Origin: Phlebiopsis flavidoalba
Taxonomy: Eukaryota > Basidiomycota > Agaricomycetes > Polyporales > Phanerochaetaceae
DNA length: 64,000 bases
Direction of reading: 5' to 3'
NCBI GenBank assembly: GCA_035772785.1
Contig: JAOCPU010000009.1
Span: 186,001-250,000 of the forward strand
Shown here piece after piece: positions 33,814 through 45,518 of the stretch. The notes beneath the pieces are model-generated. The model did not search any database and had not been told where the DNA came from. It worked only from the letters and a program-made list of their open reading frames with translations. A program made the position numbers and the translations under genes. Position 1 is the stretch's first letter; each line of letters opens with the position of its first letter.

Positions 33814-34074
33814 AGCGGAAAGGTGTTCAGGGCGTTACAATGATACCTGTTCATCCCCCGCGCGAGGGGTTTATATACTCTGAGCAGGATCCAGCGCGCC
33901 ACAGCGCTCGCGTTGTGACGTCAACACAGTCTATTCCACAGCGCAAAGACAAATATTCATCATTATAGACAACTTGACCAACACCCGGGGATAGTATAAT
34001 GTCCACGACAAGCGGCAACTCGAAGGCAAAGTCAGGTGGCATACTTTACGAATCAGGTTCGTTAAATCGCCTCC

Positions 34075-34559
34075 TCACTGAGCCCGGGCACCCGGAGCGG
34101 GCTGCTGAGGAGCGAGCGTAGCGCCACCCCAGCGCTGCAGAAGCATTTTGCCAGTATCCCAGACTTGCACGGCTACGGGGTGAGTGCCGGGCTTGCGGAC
34201 GTAAACCCTCCACGCGGGCGTTTACAATGCCTACTGCAGTTGCGAGTGAAGGCGGACTGATAATAGCGGTGGCGAAGGAAGTGCGCGTTAGATGAGGGGA
34301 GTGAGGATCGAGTTGTAGAAGGTAAGCCCGCCCAGGAAAACGCGGCCCATAATAGCAAGTTCAACAAAAACGCGACAGCCTTCATGGCGGTATCATAGTT
34401 CGCTGGAACGCTCGTCAGAAAGGGTCCCGCGGACGGTGCTGTAGCGCGTGCAGAGAGACTAAACCCTTGACCAGACTTGCAGCTTCTTAGCAAGAGGGTG
34501 AGGAGTAGGCGTGCCACTCCTTTGCGGATGGGGGGTCCAGGAGGATGGAATTGAGGCAT
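34075..34559 (-). CDS. Small hydrophobic protein, unknown function
   Basis: The start at 34559 gives MPQFHPPGPPIRKGVARLLL and then KAVAFLLNLLLWA. After a frame break FLGGLTFYNSILTPLI reads as a second hydrophobic segment. Further on, another break gives WRVYVRKPGTHPVAVQVWDT, GKMLLQRWGGATLAPQQPAP and a stop at 34075-34077. The pieces are in three frames but in sensible order, as in other genes of this window. I do not recognise the family. Two membrane segments followed by a soluble tail would suit an organelle membrane protein; this is inference. Intron positions are not clear. Confidence 0.45.
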
Positions 34560-35209
34560 CAGCGTGGTGCGAGTGAACGTGGATCAAGGGCATGAAAAAG
34601 TGAGAAGATAGCGTAGGGAATGAGTGCGACTGGACAAACCACGAGACAGCAGTCAGTAGGCAATCAATTTACGCGTAATTAGTCACTTTCACGAGCTATG
34701 GGCCGAAGAGCTCCACCAGTAGAACGCAAGCAGGGAAATACTGCAAACATTCTGGAAGGAAGGAAACGTTTTAGCTCTGCGTGTTCAAATGAGGATGGAT
34801 CTGTGCCACACCTCAGTCCAAGAGCGGGCCCCACTACTTGATCACGCAGCGTGAGGGCTTGCCCCCCCCCGGTGTCTAAGCACGACCACGTCAGTATCCG
34901 CGGCTTGATGGCTGTCCACAATAATTTGGTGAGCTCACCCCAAGAGAGCTTTACTGTTTCGGAGCAGCCTGTCAGACCTCCCCTCTCTCACCGTCGCACG
35001 AAACTCTATCTCTCTCTTCTCTTCCTGGCCACTTACAGACGTCTCCCCCCTCCCTTTGCTACTGTCAACTGGCACACGACCTCTCTTAACATAGCTCACC
35101 TAACGACCTTGCGCTCTTAACCGAAAAACCCCCTCCTGCTCGCTACAAACGTGGGCACCGCCTCGGTGTCAGTGCGCGTCGGCCACACCAGGCGAGTGTA
35201 TGTACGCAC
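34560..35209. other. Stretch without a confident gene
   Basis: Lies between two minus-strand candidates. It could hold more exons of the 35210-35792 candidate. Nothing with a family pattern was found. Confidence 0.3.
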
Positions 35210-35792
35210 CCTTGTAGGCCCATGCAGAGGGTCTTCCTCTCGAGAAGGGAGAATCCCGAGAGCAAGTAGCGGGAGGAGGAGATCGAGGATGAACCAAAGT
35301 GTCCTGCGGCCCACAGATAGTGCTGTACCAACAAGAATGGTGTAGGTCAAGCACTGACAGCTTTCCCGCGCGACGCGGGCGGGGGGAGAACAGATTGCGC
35401 ACCTGTGTCGTTGCCATCGGGTATGGTGGTGGTACCCAGCGTTTGGTGGACGTTTGTTGCCACGCAGAGAGATATGCGAATTGGTTGAGCCGAAGAAGAA
35501 TGATTTTTCTAAGCCAACGCGAGACTGTGACGAGCTGGGGGGCGTCCGGACTGTGACGTACGCATGTTCAGCTTTAGAGGCAGGCGGCTCCCCTCACCGC
35601 GCTGCCAACACGTGCCTGATTCCAGCTTGTTACTTCCAGTTGTTGGGCGTGTTTCGTTACATATAGCCAACACGCTTCATTCCGGGACAGAATTGGCAGA
35701 AAATAGTATTATACGAGCAAATAACCCAACCTCACGAGTACCGAGACGACAAAGAAGACCGGACAGCGCCCAAAGTCGCTACCGGACTCCAT
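35210..35792 (-). CDS. Candidate membrane protein exons, unknown function
   Basis: Three possible minus-strand exons: MESGSDFGRCPVFFVVS (start 35792) followed by GTACTCGTGAG; RVGLEKSFFFGSTNSHISLR with neighbours (about 35430-35575); and CLTYTILVGTALSVGRRTLW with the hydrophobic FILDLLLPLLALGILPS, ending at 35210 before GTGCGTAC. Splice signals fit at each junction, and the last exon looks like one or two membrane helices. No family is recognised and the total gene is not delimited. It may be joined with the gene ending at 34075, or be partly accidental. Confidence 0.28.
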
Positions 35793-36121
35793 TGCGCACC
35801 TCCCTATGCCTTCTGCTTATTTCCGCTTCTATGATGCCCTTTCTTGTATAAACTCCTTCTCCACTTTCCGCCTGCCCAAGGGTCCTCTTTGCGGAATTGC
35901 CGACCCTTCCCATCCTTTCCCTCACGTTTGTTCCGCGACTGCTCCTCGTCCTTCCTCTTCTACGATCCGTCCATGCGTACCTTGTACACCGCGGTCAAAT
36001 CTCCTCCCAGTGCCCTCTGGCTCTGTCGGACTCGTCCGCCATCATCCCTGCGGCCGCTTCTTTGCCAGAACCGACCACTCCTCCGGTACCACCGGACCTT
36101 GATGTTGACGTTCCCGTGTAA
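35793..36121. other. Gap beyond the 3' end of the helicase gene
   Basis: A plus-strand open frame at 35897-36121 starts MPTLPILSLTFVPRLLLVLP, which resembles a signal peptide, and ends DLDVDVPV. It overlaps the likely 3' UTR of the helicase gene on the other strand and has no further support. Confidence 0.25.
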
Positions 36122-37937
36122 TCAATAGGGATGGCGTGAGGGAACGGAAACACCGAATGCCTTGCCAACCTTGGCGAGGTCAGCTGCGATTGCATCGAAA
36201 AATCTTCTTTGAGCGAGATACGTGCGCGTATGCCTGAGATAGCGACCGTGTAGCGTCCCGCGCAGGACTGTGGCAGAAGTATTCTCTTCTGCAGAATCGT
36301 TCTCCAACTGGAAACAATGAACATGGTAAAAATAAGCATGCCTTGCTCCACCACTATGGAATGAATCACGGTGGCGAAGCGCACCTGAGACTGCACGGTT
36401 TGGACGATACTTGGTTCCGCGGGGAACTAACTCGTTGAGTCGGGACCTTTGGCTTCCTTGAGGGAAGCGCACAGGAACCCCGAGCGTCCGCCTCGGCCAG
36501 AATGACACATTAGGACTGTTTTGGCCGTTGGTACACTTGTGCCCTGCAACAGTCGCTGTTTCCGTGTCCGCTCTCGCTGGATACATATTCGTCGAGGGTC
36601 GATGCTGGGGGATCCGTGACTGGACTGATCCAGGATGCCATGAACCGGGAATATCCAATCCTCCTCGCCGCAGCGACAAAAATCCGGTGCATAGGAGAAT
36701 GCCGGATTCGGCATTGGGGGAGAACTCGAAAGAACTTGTTTTTGTCCGCTTCTGCTGTTTTCTTGGTTGGCCCCTCGTACTACTCTACTTGTCAATACAC
36801 ATTTCATCAGGAGGGATTAATACACGTAACTGCAGCGTGCAGGTCCAATACAGGGGACGTCAATGTAGTTGAGTAATTCGGCATGGTATTGACGGAAGTT
36901 GCAACTCGAGAAGAAGACAACAATCTTCTTCTTGCATGTGCTTTTTGAGGAATGTGAAGAGGAGGAGTGAACCGTCGATCTGACGGACAAACGACATATC
37001 CCTGCGCAAAGAAGTCGCTACAGTACTTGGTGTTCTCTCGGTCTTGTCGACGTCGATGTACAGGGGCCCCGGTCGTAATGATATCCGAGCAAGGTGTCGG
37101 TAACTTTTGTGGTCTGGGTCGCGAGAAGAGCATGGACTGCCGGTTTTCTTAAGGATGTCAGGAATGCGAATAACAGTACTAAATAGAGTGGGTACACACC
37201 GTTTGGAAGGATAGAGATAAATTTTCTTCATCTCTTCTTCGAAGCCGACCAGTCCAATATCCGGGGGGTCCGCCTCGTCGATAACCAAGCACTTGAGATT
37301 TCGGAAGATGAAGCCTTTTTGTAGGTTCTGGAGCGCACATGAGATGGATATTGACAAGTAGCGTACCATCTGAGACGTAACCTCAAGGTGATCCAAAAAG
37401 TACGGACCCGGGGAGTAGCAACAATCAAGTTGACGAACCTTTCTTTCTAGGAGCTTGTCCGCTTCAGGCCGCTGCGGTTTAGTCGCGCCACCCATTACAA
37501 TGCCAAACGTCTGGGAGTGGTGAGCCATAAGCCTCTTTTTTGCGACACCGAATATTTGCCAGGGCCCGCAAGTATCTCGGGTAGCGAGACACATAACAAT
37601 AAGACCGGTGCCTGAGCTGTGTATAAAGTCCTGACCCCCTCAGAGGAGTATGCCGTGGCAAGACGCAACCAGTTTCTTGGCTTCAGGAACTTCATCCTAT
37701 GCAGGAGCTCACAACAGCGGGAATGAGAAAAGCCAAGGTCTCTTGCCCGAACCTGTCCTGGCAGCACCCAGCACGTCCTTCCCCGGCCGAGTAATGTGTC
37801 AGTATGGACTTTCTTCTTGAATAGAAGTCATAGTGGTGAAACCCATGCTCGGCCATGTGCTCCGTTGCAGGTTTGGCTCCTGAGAGGCTCAAGCTGCACT
37901 GACGCGTTCTTGAGCGGCCCTGGTGCGGCGTTGTCAT
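36122..37937 (-). CDS. HAS1: DEAD-box RNA helicase of the HAS1/DDX18 type
   Basis: Nucleolar ATP-dependent helicase needed for 40S and 60S ribosome assembly. Minus-strand motifs in order: [15 protein letters not shown] (Q motif region), [20 protein letters not shown] (motif I), [21 protein letters not shown] (GG region), [15 protein letters not shown] (motif II; the sequence shows DEAD followed by [16 protein letters not shown]), [50 protein letters not shown], VLDLHGK-like, and C-terminal [11 protein letters not shown]...[12 protein letters not shown] ending VSVPSRHPY with stop at 36122. The HAS1 signature RPGPLYI-VD and the C-terminal [18 protein letters not shown] end separate it from other DEAD proteins. 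Many frame breaks, including one that garbles the SAT and HRxGR regions. The N-terminal extension upstream of 37937 is not resolved. Confidence 0.87.
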
Positions 37938-39708
37938 AAATTGGTGGGGCCGTTGTGTGTGCGTGTTACGCCTTTCAGATTGTCCAGTAATGTACTAAAT
38001 ATAAAGCGTGTTAGCAACGTATGAGTATAGGATTGTGGAATTCACTGTTAGATTAGTGTCGTGAAAGAGAGGATAGCCCAATAGGTAGGACCAAAGGATG
38101 TGGAAGCGGCTGAGCGCGAAGAGCAACAATAAACGACGCGTGATCAGTTAATATCGTGTCTTTTGGGGCCCTTAAAGCGCGCGTAAATTGTCCGCGCTCC
38201 CCGCCATGTCTGCCTTCCTCCTCGCTGTTCGTCGGCAATCACATGGTGGCAGGTTAATGTACTCTTCTTTGGCGGGTTTGGGGGGCGAATGGTAATTGAT
38301 TGTTGTGGGGGGAATTTCTCGTGTAATTGAATGGAGCTTGCGCAGACGCGGCTGCGCTGTCGTATCCTCGCTGTGCTGTCGGGCTATGTGATTAGGAACG
38401 AAGTCGGTGAAAAGACATCGAGCTCGTCCAAACGCCCGCAGAGCACGAGGACACCCAAGCAACAGGGATGTTGTAGAAAAGCCATCTCAAGATGATGAAG
38501 AAACGATAGTGAGATGGAAGAGGAAGACGCTTGGGGCACAGAGATTTGTCTGTCGTGAAGCCAGGGTCCCGGCGAAGCATGGCAAGCTGGCATGTTTATC
38601 ACCCTTCACGCATACTTGTACGTTAATTACCTTGCTCGTTTATTAGATACTTGTCGTGCGCACGGACCTTAAGATGACGTCGGGCTGACAAAATTGCTGC
38701 TCAGATACGTAGTTCTACGTTGATGCTCAGTTCCACACCCTAACTTCCTCCTGCAGATGCGGGTAAGAACCAAAAAATTATACCATGAAGGCGCGCTAAA
38801 TGATAATATCAAACGCGTTTTGCTAGCCATGCCACACTTGCTTGCTACAAGGCTCTTGAAAAGACGAAATCCGAAGGCAAGACAGTGCACTCATGGCAAT
38901 GTCAGGACATTGACACCGCTTCTTTCTAGCTGCTGCGATACTGCGTGGGAACGCACAGGGTACGTTAATCCCATGCTCAATGAGCGTTACAGAGTACTCT
39001 CACCACTGTTCCAGCATCCAAGCCAAGATTGCCGTGAGGGCGGGATCAGAGGATGAAACTCTTGGAACTGGAGAGGATAGCCAAGAGCCTGAACCTCTGT
39101 GCTCGTTCCATTCTCGACGCGTAAGACATTCTGTCAGCTAGGTATGCTCGCTTGACACTGATGCTGTTGCCACGGTCAGGGGCCGTACTCAGATAGCAGC
39201 TGGTTCGCGGACTGTTTCTCGGCATTGGCCCAGGTTCGCAGAGTTCTTTGTCGCGCCGGACTACCGACTGACCGCGCATGTGTATAGGTCCCGTGAAGCT
39301 GGTGGACAAAGTCACGAGCGCGCTGCGGCTGCTTCTGAGATGACATTGTACACAGAGTAGCATAGGCAAAACGAACGAACGAGGATGGTTGCCCAAAGCG
39401 AGCGTGAGTGTGAGCGCCGTGGTTGATGGGAGCAAGTGCGTGCGGAATGACGTCAGGGCGGAAATGCGCGTAAATTCTGGAACAGTCAAAGGAGTGATCG
39501 GGATATGCCTGGGCCTGCTGCCGTGGCCGCGCCACACTGACGGCGCGCGAAGCCGCCCCTGCATGAAAGCGCCTGAGATAACCTCTTTGAAGTCGCTCCG
39601 ACGCGAGGAGTTCCCATGGATCTCAGTGGAAACCCAGTGGTGCACCACTCCCCCTTAATAGACCTCCCGCTCTTGTAACCTGCCCACCTTTCCTCAACAA
39701 ATTCCACC
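37938..39708. other. 1.8 kb stretch with one weak candidate gene
   Basis: Holds the upstream region of the helicase gene and the promoter of the Mpv17-type gene. A minus-strand reading from 39346, MSSQKQPQRARDFVHQLHG followed by RQRTLRTWANAEKQSANQLL, looks protein-like and would diverge from the Mpv17-type gene, but I could not extend it with confidence. The plus-strand frame at 38407-38646 is basic and without motif. Confidence 0.3.
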
Positions 39709-40588
39709 ATGTCTTCTATCGCTCTTGCTCGTGTCTATCAACAGTCTTTCGAAACCCACCCTTTTACGACCCTCGCCTTCACGAACGGAGCCCTCAGCGC
39801 GTTTTCTGACGTGGTTGCTCAGGTCACTCAACGCACGGTGCGTACCAATGAGGATCTAGTTGCTTAAATTCAGGTTGAACGTGTATATGTCCAGATTCAA
39901 GAGCCTAAGCACCGTCACACGACGATGATCGACCTCCGCTTGATCTTTTTCGAACCGCGCGATTCTTTGCGTTCGGATTTGGCATGGGTACGTTCGCGCA
40001 TTGTATGGTCTGACAAGAAGACTCACCGATCTCCAGGACCCATAATCGGAAGATGGAACTTCTTCCTCGAGAGAAACTTCCCCCTTCGTGCGACGAGCTT
40101 CGCAGGAAGGCAGGGCAAAGTTAGCTTCAAGGCACTAGGGAAGCGTGTCGCGGCCGACCAGATGCTCATGTACGTTCTATATCATCTCAGACTAATCGCC
40201 GCAAGCGACTAAGACATATCTTTAGGGCACCTGTTGGTCTCGCGCTGTTCCTCGGCTCCATGGGCGTTTATGGAAGGACGTGATCGCCACCATATTCAAG
40301 ACAAATTCAACGACTTGTACAAACCTCTCATTATCACAAACTGGCAAGTGTGGCCTCTAGTACAGGTAAGTTTGGAGCGTGTCGAGTTGTTTCAGCGACT
40401 GACCAACCTCACAGCTTGTCAACTTCCCGCTTCATGCCTCTCGCATACCGAGTGCCTTTCCAATCGACGTGTGGTGTCTTCTGGACGCTGTACCTATCAC
40501 TCGCTAACTCAAAGTACGCAAATATTACTTTGGACCTCCCAAGCCTTGGTACTGACCAGTTCATTCATTGTTCAGAGAAAATGCGGTA
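39709..40588 (+). CDS. Mpv17/PMP22-family membrane protein (Sym1-like)
   Basis: Family members are four-helix channel-like proteins of the mitochondrial inner membrane or peroxisome; yeast Sym1 is a stress-related mitochondrial protein. The ATG at 39709 starts MSSIALARVYQQSFETHPFT, TLAFTNGALSAFSDVVAQ, as is typical for the family's first helix. Later exons give GPIIGRWNFFLERNFPL, VAADQMLMAPVGLALFLGSM, YKPLIITNWQVWPLVQLVNF, RFMPLAYRVPF and GVFWTLYLSLANSK. These match the family consensus (W-x-N-W-x-W-P and F-x-P-x-x-x-R). The last intron joins NSK to ENAV and the stop TAG at 40586-40588, a common C-terminal arrangement. Introns begin GTGCGTAC (39839), GTACGTTC, GTTCGCGC-like, GTAAGTTT and GTACGCAA. 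Confidence 0.92.
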
Positions 40589-40885
40589 TAGAGGACCGCA
40601 GAGATCAGATGAAGGAAACTCTCGAAGGTCGCAAGACGTGATCTACGTTTGTGGGGACATCTTTTGCGGGTTTCTGTCTTGGGATCTTGGACTTTTTTAC
40701 TCAAAACATTGATGCGCACATGTATAGAACAACGTCATCCCCTCACTGTAGCTGTAGCATTGTGGTAATACCCGGGGATTTACAGTACTTTTAGACATTA
40801 TGATAATAGCTACACTGTTCATAGCGGCGAATAGACACGCCTTGCTGCCACAGCTATACGAACGCAAAAGTGCGGAAGTTGCTGT
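40589..40885. other. Convergent gap
   Basis: About 300 bases between the end of the Mpv17-type gene (plus) and the end of UTP4 (minus). Only 3' UTR sequence is expected; nothing else was found. Confidence 0.4.
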
Positions 40886-43807
40886 TCACGTCGCACCGTA
40901 CTTCGGCTTGAAGAACGCTGGCGGTAGCTTAGCAAGGACGTCTACCAGCGGCCGCTCGACGACGACGAGCTCCGCGGGGCCAATAAAGTCAACGAACAAC
41001 ATCGGTCGGTAGTGCGTGACTAGCTTAAAGTTTGTCCTGCTGCACGGTCGCGCCCTCTTCCGCATTTTTGAGGCTGAGAGGAGGCTTCACGCTCGGCTTC
41101 TGGCCACCCCACCGCCTCTTCTTGTCAAAGCCCCCAAACCCAACACCCGCATCGAGCTGGACGCGGCAGAGCCACGTAGCACCCCAGAAGAGCGCGCTGC
41201 CCCGGCGCACGGCGTGCTCGGTGCTGCCGGTGTCGAAAGCGACGCCGAGGATCGGGTCGTGCAGGTGCTTGAACCGGTGCGGGAGCGCAGCGGTCAGCGC
41301 GCGCGCCCATGTGGGGAACGTGCGTGCCTCGACGTCGTATACGTGGATCGAGTTGTCTGCGAGCCCGAGGACGAGGGTGCTAGGTGCAGCGCGGTCGAAT
41401 GCGAGCGCGTGTGTTGCCTGTGGGAAGGACGGCAGGACGGTGTGGTATTGGATCGTGTCGAGATTGAAGATGTGCGTGCGGCGGTGGTCATCGGATGTTG
41501 CGAGCCATTGGCCGTCTGGGCTCACTGACATGCGAGTCACAGTGGCGATGACGGGTTTGGGAGGGTCGAGGTCTTCGTCGCTCGAGTCGCCATCTTCCTT
41601 CACAGGGGCGGCTTCGGTTGCAAGCGGCGTCCTCCATCTCGAACGTCCTCCGCGTCCTGGCTCTGCTGGCGGCCCGCAGTAACGCGTTCGCCGAGCACAA
41701 CGTTCTGCATCCGATGGTGCTCAAACTTCTTCAAGACTCGGGGCTTGTCACCTAGGTCAATGACAAGAATATACGAGGATATTGCAGAGGCCATGATGAG
41801 TCTGTCCGGAGCGAATATGAAGCAAGATGCGCCGGTTGAAGCGGGCGTCGATGGCAGGTGCGGTTGTAGTATGGAGGCAAAGTCTCGTATTCGCTTGGGC
41901 TTAATACTGCCGTTAGGCTAAGAGGCGTATGTGAGCAAGGCTGGGCTTCGGAGTAGCATATATCACACTCACAAGCTTCTCAAGATGGAACAATTTTGAA
42001 CTCGTACCAATCAGATACCGCAACCCATTGCCGTCTTCCGAAATGGCACTCGCAACGATGTTGGTAGACACGTTCAAATCCAGGTCAAGTACAGCCTCCC
42101 AGCCACCCTCTGTTGATCCTGGATGCGTCTCGACAAGACCATCTTCCCCGTACGTAGGCGTAGGCTTCGGTAATATCCGCCAGATACTTGCGCCTGCATC
42201 CCGTTGGCAGAGCAAGAGGCGCGCTTCTCGTGCGAGGTGTAGCGCAGACGAGTGGTATGGTCCCGAGCTGTACGCAAGCCGACGGTGATACGAATCTTCA
42301 AAGTTCGCAACCTTGCTCGTGCTGAGAGGGTTGACGACCTTCCTCACAGTGCTTGTTGGGAGAGCCGCAGGGGATACTACGACGGACATGTCGAGACCAC
42401 CCGAAGCGAGGACTGGTGCGACGTCAAGTGGGAACTGGCGACGGTGAGATGGAGGAAGGGGAGAGTACGGAGGCCAGATGGCGAGAGCCCGAACGTCATG
42501 TGAGTGTAACCGCCGCGCTACTGACTGAATCCAGCGACTCGACGAGCGGGACAGAATGGAAGATTGGTCCGAGTTTTGCATCTTGATGCTGGTAAACTCT
42601 ACAACTTTTTTTGGTCCACACCCGAGGTGTAGACCGCAGTGCCTTCCTGAGAGCCGATATTGAGACTAGAGAACTAGAAAAATGTTTTCGTCACTTACCG
42701 CGTTAACGGCCATGCAAAGAACGTCTGCACCATGCGCCTGGAAGCTTTGTAGTTGAGTGCCAGTTTTCGAGTCCCAGAACTTCACCATGCCTAGCGAGTC
42801 TCCCGAAACAATGGTTCCATCGCTGGTCTCAAGTTTAGCGAAAGCAAAAATGCTAGGATGTCTCACATACCCAAGGACACTGACTGCCCACACCAAAGTC
42901 CGCTCTCCTCTCATCTTGTCTGTGCCCATCCTCTCGCCCACTCGTCCGGTTGCGAAGTCAAACCGCCGAACGCTGCTGTCTGAGCATCCAGCAACAATCC
43001 AGGAGTCTTTCCAGTCTTCTTCGTCGTCATCATCTGAGCTCTCGTCTTCTCTGTCCGCGGGAGTGGAAGAGGTCTGCTTGGGGATGGGCGGTCCCCAAGC
43101 AATACTCAGAATTCTGCTCTTTGTCCGGTCAAGTCTCCGTACATGTGTAAGTTGGTCATAGATCGGTCGAGAGAAGTCTGATGGCTCCGTCCTCGCAGCC
43201 GAGGGCAAGCATAGTAGATGCAGGATTCGGTGCAATACACCAGATGGAACCGCCTTTGGGAAGGTAGAGTCCTCTACAGCAGGGTCAGTACGTCGTACCT
43301 AGTGACAGAATATTAAATGTAATTGCCTTAATACACCCTCTCTCCAAATCCCATTCTGCCAGTTCCATACCCCCTCCCGCGCTGAATAGTCGAAGTCGGA
43401 GAGGGTAGGTGTCTGGTCTGGCTGCAATTGATGTGGATTCCGAAGGGTGAACGCTAGCGATTCTACTTTTGAGGGATATGGGCCATGAATCGTCTTTACC
43501 CAGCTTCAACTTGTAGTCCATATTCATGGAGTTATATTTGCGCACCTTCTTCACCACCCATGCTTGTGGCGCCTCAAGCTCGGTGTCGGAGCCTGTCCAT
43601 TCGCAAATTTCAATGTTGCCATTTGCAACGGCCTACTGCGAGCAGGCCAAATTTTACTGTGTGTCTCGCAACGGGAAGACTTCTTCCCCTTGGGCGAGGG
43701 GAGAGGCAAAGGCAAAGGGCGGGAATGCGAGCGCCGTTACACCAGCTGGGGGGTGAAGTCCACGAACCGGCATCGGTGGACGGAAAGTGTGTTTTTGCCT
43801 CGACCAT
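40886..43807 (-). CDS. UTP4: UTP4, WD40 subunit of the t-UTP/small-subunit processome
   Basis: UTP4 (human cirhin) belongs to the t-UTP complex that binds nascent pre-rRNA in the nucleolus. The minus-strand protein has tandem WD40 blades throughout. SVHRCRFVDFTPxxVTALAF near 43745-43785 is the typical UTP4 start (the first ATG nearby is at 43805-43807, one base out of frame). Then come FGLLAVGRCNGNIEICEWTG, KLKLGKDDSWPISLKSRIAS, RLFSAGGGMELAEWDLERG, GSIWCIAPNPASTMLALGCE, TKSRILSIAWGPPIPK, DSWIVAGCSDSSVRRFDF, DGTIVSGDSLGMVKFWDSKT, TQLQSFQAHGADVLCMAVN and DMSVVVSPAALPTSTVRK. The C-terminal half has MSVSPDGQWLATSDDHRRTH, FPQATHALAFDRAAPSTLVL and LPPAFFKPKYGAT before the stop at 40886-40888. The Asp/Glu-rich insert (DESSDDDDEEDW) is usual. 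Few introns; several frame breaks. Confidence 0.93.
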
Positions 43808-44069
43808 AGCTTCTGTGGCTCTATGGCAATATGCTCCGGAAAAATAATATAGAAAGCCGCTGACTGGGGGAGGGAGGATGCCTTGCAGCCAAGTGCAAGG
43901 ACTTTGAAGTGTAGAACAGACCAAAGTTTTTGATCGACCGAATTGAGAAGCGCGCCTCTCGGGACGCGCCAAAGTCGGTTTCGTTTCCCGCTCACGACAT
44001 CCAACCGCCGTGTCTCTTGACATCACCATATCCTTAACTCTCCTTCTAAAAACACCAAGTCTTCTCAAA
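43808..44069. promoter_or_regulatory. Shared divergent promoter of UTP4 and TIM10
   Basis: A 262-base stretch between two start codons facing away from each other. It must carry both promoters. No TATA box or obvious motif stands out, fitting housekeeping genes. Confidence 0.5.
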
Positions 44070-44527
44070 ATGTCTTTCCTTGGTGGCAGAGGATCTACTC
44101 CGGCGGGTCAGGTCAACCCGGAGCGCGTCGTGAGATGGCTCTGCAAGAGTGCGTGTCTCAACTCTAGTTTTCATTACAGGGCATTTTTCGGGCTGACTTG
44201 TGTTTTGCAGGCTTGACATGATCACGGACGTTTTCAACAAGCTCGTCCTCGTACGCTTCCATGCTAAGCTTTGTATTCTCACTGTTTTTACATTGCTACG
44301 TCTTTCCAGGTCATGTCACAGAACCAAGTGTGTTAGCCCAAGATACGCGGAAGGGAGACCTGAACAACGCCCCGGGGTGAAAAGCGTATGCATTGATCGC
44401 TGCGTGGCCAAGTTCTTCGAGGTCAACAAGAAAGTTGGAGAGAAGCTGCAAGCTATGGGCGCAGGTGCTGAGCGCTGCGGCAGGCAACTGCGCCGGCAGC
44501 CGCAGAGCGCGTTTTGGTTCACTATGA
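44070..44527 (+). CDS. TIM10: Tim10, small Tim chaperone of the mitochondrial intermembrane space
   Basis: Works with Tim9 as a hexamer to guide carrier precursors to the inner membrane. The start at 44070 gives MSFLGGRGSTPAGQVNPERV, then an intron, LDMITDVFNKLV, an intron, and SCHRTKCVSPRYAEGDLNNA, VCIDRCVAKFFEVNKKVGEK and LQAMGAGAE. The RYxEGDLN between the motifs is characteristic of Tim10. The second motif is a proper CX3C (CIDRC); the first reads C-x4-C (CHRTKC), one residue longer than the CX3C of the family. This may be a sequence error at the splice junction or a real change. The stop at 44525-44527 assumes one more frame shift (ARFGSL end). It diverges from UTP4 and converges with the next gene. 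Confidence 0.9.
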
Positions 44528-44727
44528 GAAGCCAGCGCAGGCCGCAGCGGTCGCATGTATCTTACGTTCCACTAATACTCGCCGCGGACCCACCACTCGC
44601 ATGCATTCCGTCGCTACGCATCCCATTGCAAAAGTCTAAATATACACATGCATCCCGACAAATGTAAGAAATTGGGCCTAAAATTGAAGGTAGAGCAGCG
44701 TAAACCGCCGCCGGGTGTGGCAAGCGG

Positions 44728-45124
44728 TCACTTGGAAGCACCAGGAACACTCAGCCATTGTCTTCGAGTTGTGCTTGTTTTGGCGTGCTCTTCAAGACTG
44801 TGTACGCGGTGAGCTATCACTCACAGGGTCCTGAGCCCATAGGACTTACGCAGGCGCACGGGGTTGTCAGAAAAGCTGTATTGGGGTCCGGTCAGTGCAA
44901 GGGTCGGGAGCGACGAGTAAGATACTCACGAAAGTTTTGCCGGCAGGTCTGACAGATGATGTTTTTTTTCGCAGCCTCGTTGACCTTTGTCTGGCTCTTG
45001 GCCGTTGACTGACCCTTGGCCGCATTACGCTCTCGCTTCTGTTGCGCTTTAGCACCTACGATCTTGTCACGGACATTAGCAGGGGTACATCGGACTCGGC
45101 GAATTCGGTGCGTACGTTACCCAT
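44728..45124 (-). CDS. Small zinc-binding protein of the 4F5/At2g23090 (zf-met2) type
   Basis: About 75 residues in three or four exons. The start at 45124 gives MGN, then an intron (GTACGCAC to GATCGTAG), then GAKAQQKRERNAAKGQSTAK, SQTKVNEAAKKNIICQTCRQ and, after an intron, LTTPCAPA; another intron precedes LEEHAQNKHNSKTMAEC and an end best read as FPGASK with stop at 44728-44730. The two Cys (C-x2-C) and the two His in EHAQNKH form a C2H2-type zinc site. The basic 4F5-like N-terminus and C-terminal finger are known from small eukaryotic proteins of unclear function. A-rich AAAAAAAA in the middle causes a frame question. The identity of the family is clear; the role is not known. Confidence 0.85.
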
Positions 45125-45518
45125 CTTTGGCGGTCGATACTAAACGAGAGGCTGCGGCAAGTAATGGACGGCGAGGAAGGTGGACTGTGCAAGCTGGAGG
45201 AGAAGGCACGCAGCAAAACGCAGAAACGTGGCTAATCGCGGTGATCGTGCCTGCGGAAAGGCAAAAATACCAAATATAGCACAGATCATGCGCCAATCTA
45301 TGGGTTAGTCAGGAGATTTAGGTCCGAGTCAGTGCACATTTGAATCGCTTTGGATCCGAAGCCGGATCTGTGTGCGAGTGTGCCATTCTGGCCATGGTTT
45401 TTGCCACCAGCTCTTTTTTATACAGCTCGTCGAGTGTCCGCCCGTCGAGTCACCTTTTTTTTTTTTTATTCGCACCTTGTCTCTCACCACCCCCACACGA
45501 CCCTCCTCCCGCACGATC
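45125..45518. other. Divergent promoter region
   Basis: About 390 bases between the small zinc-binding gene (minus) and threonine aldolase (plus). It contains a T-rich run at about 45451-45468 and CACCC/CCCACACGACCC-like sequence just before the aldolase start. Both promoters must lie here. Confidence 0.4.

Noticed and set aside
35897..36121. A 74-codon plus-strand frame with a signal-peptide-like start
   Set aside because: It ends exactly against the 3' end of the helicase gene and has no homolog known to me; three different frames are open here, so chance is likely.
39046..39648. A 200-codon minus-strand open frame overlapping the region upstream of the Mpv17-type gene
   Set aside because: The sequence in this frame looks like a shadow: it covers the promoter of the Mpv17-type gene and lacks family features. 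Another frame from 39346 looks more protein-like but could not be extended.
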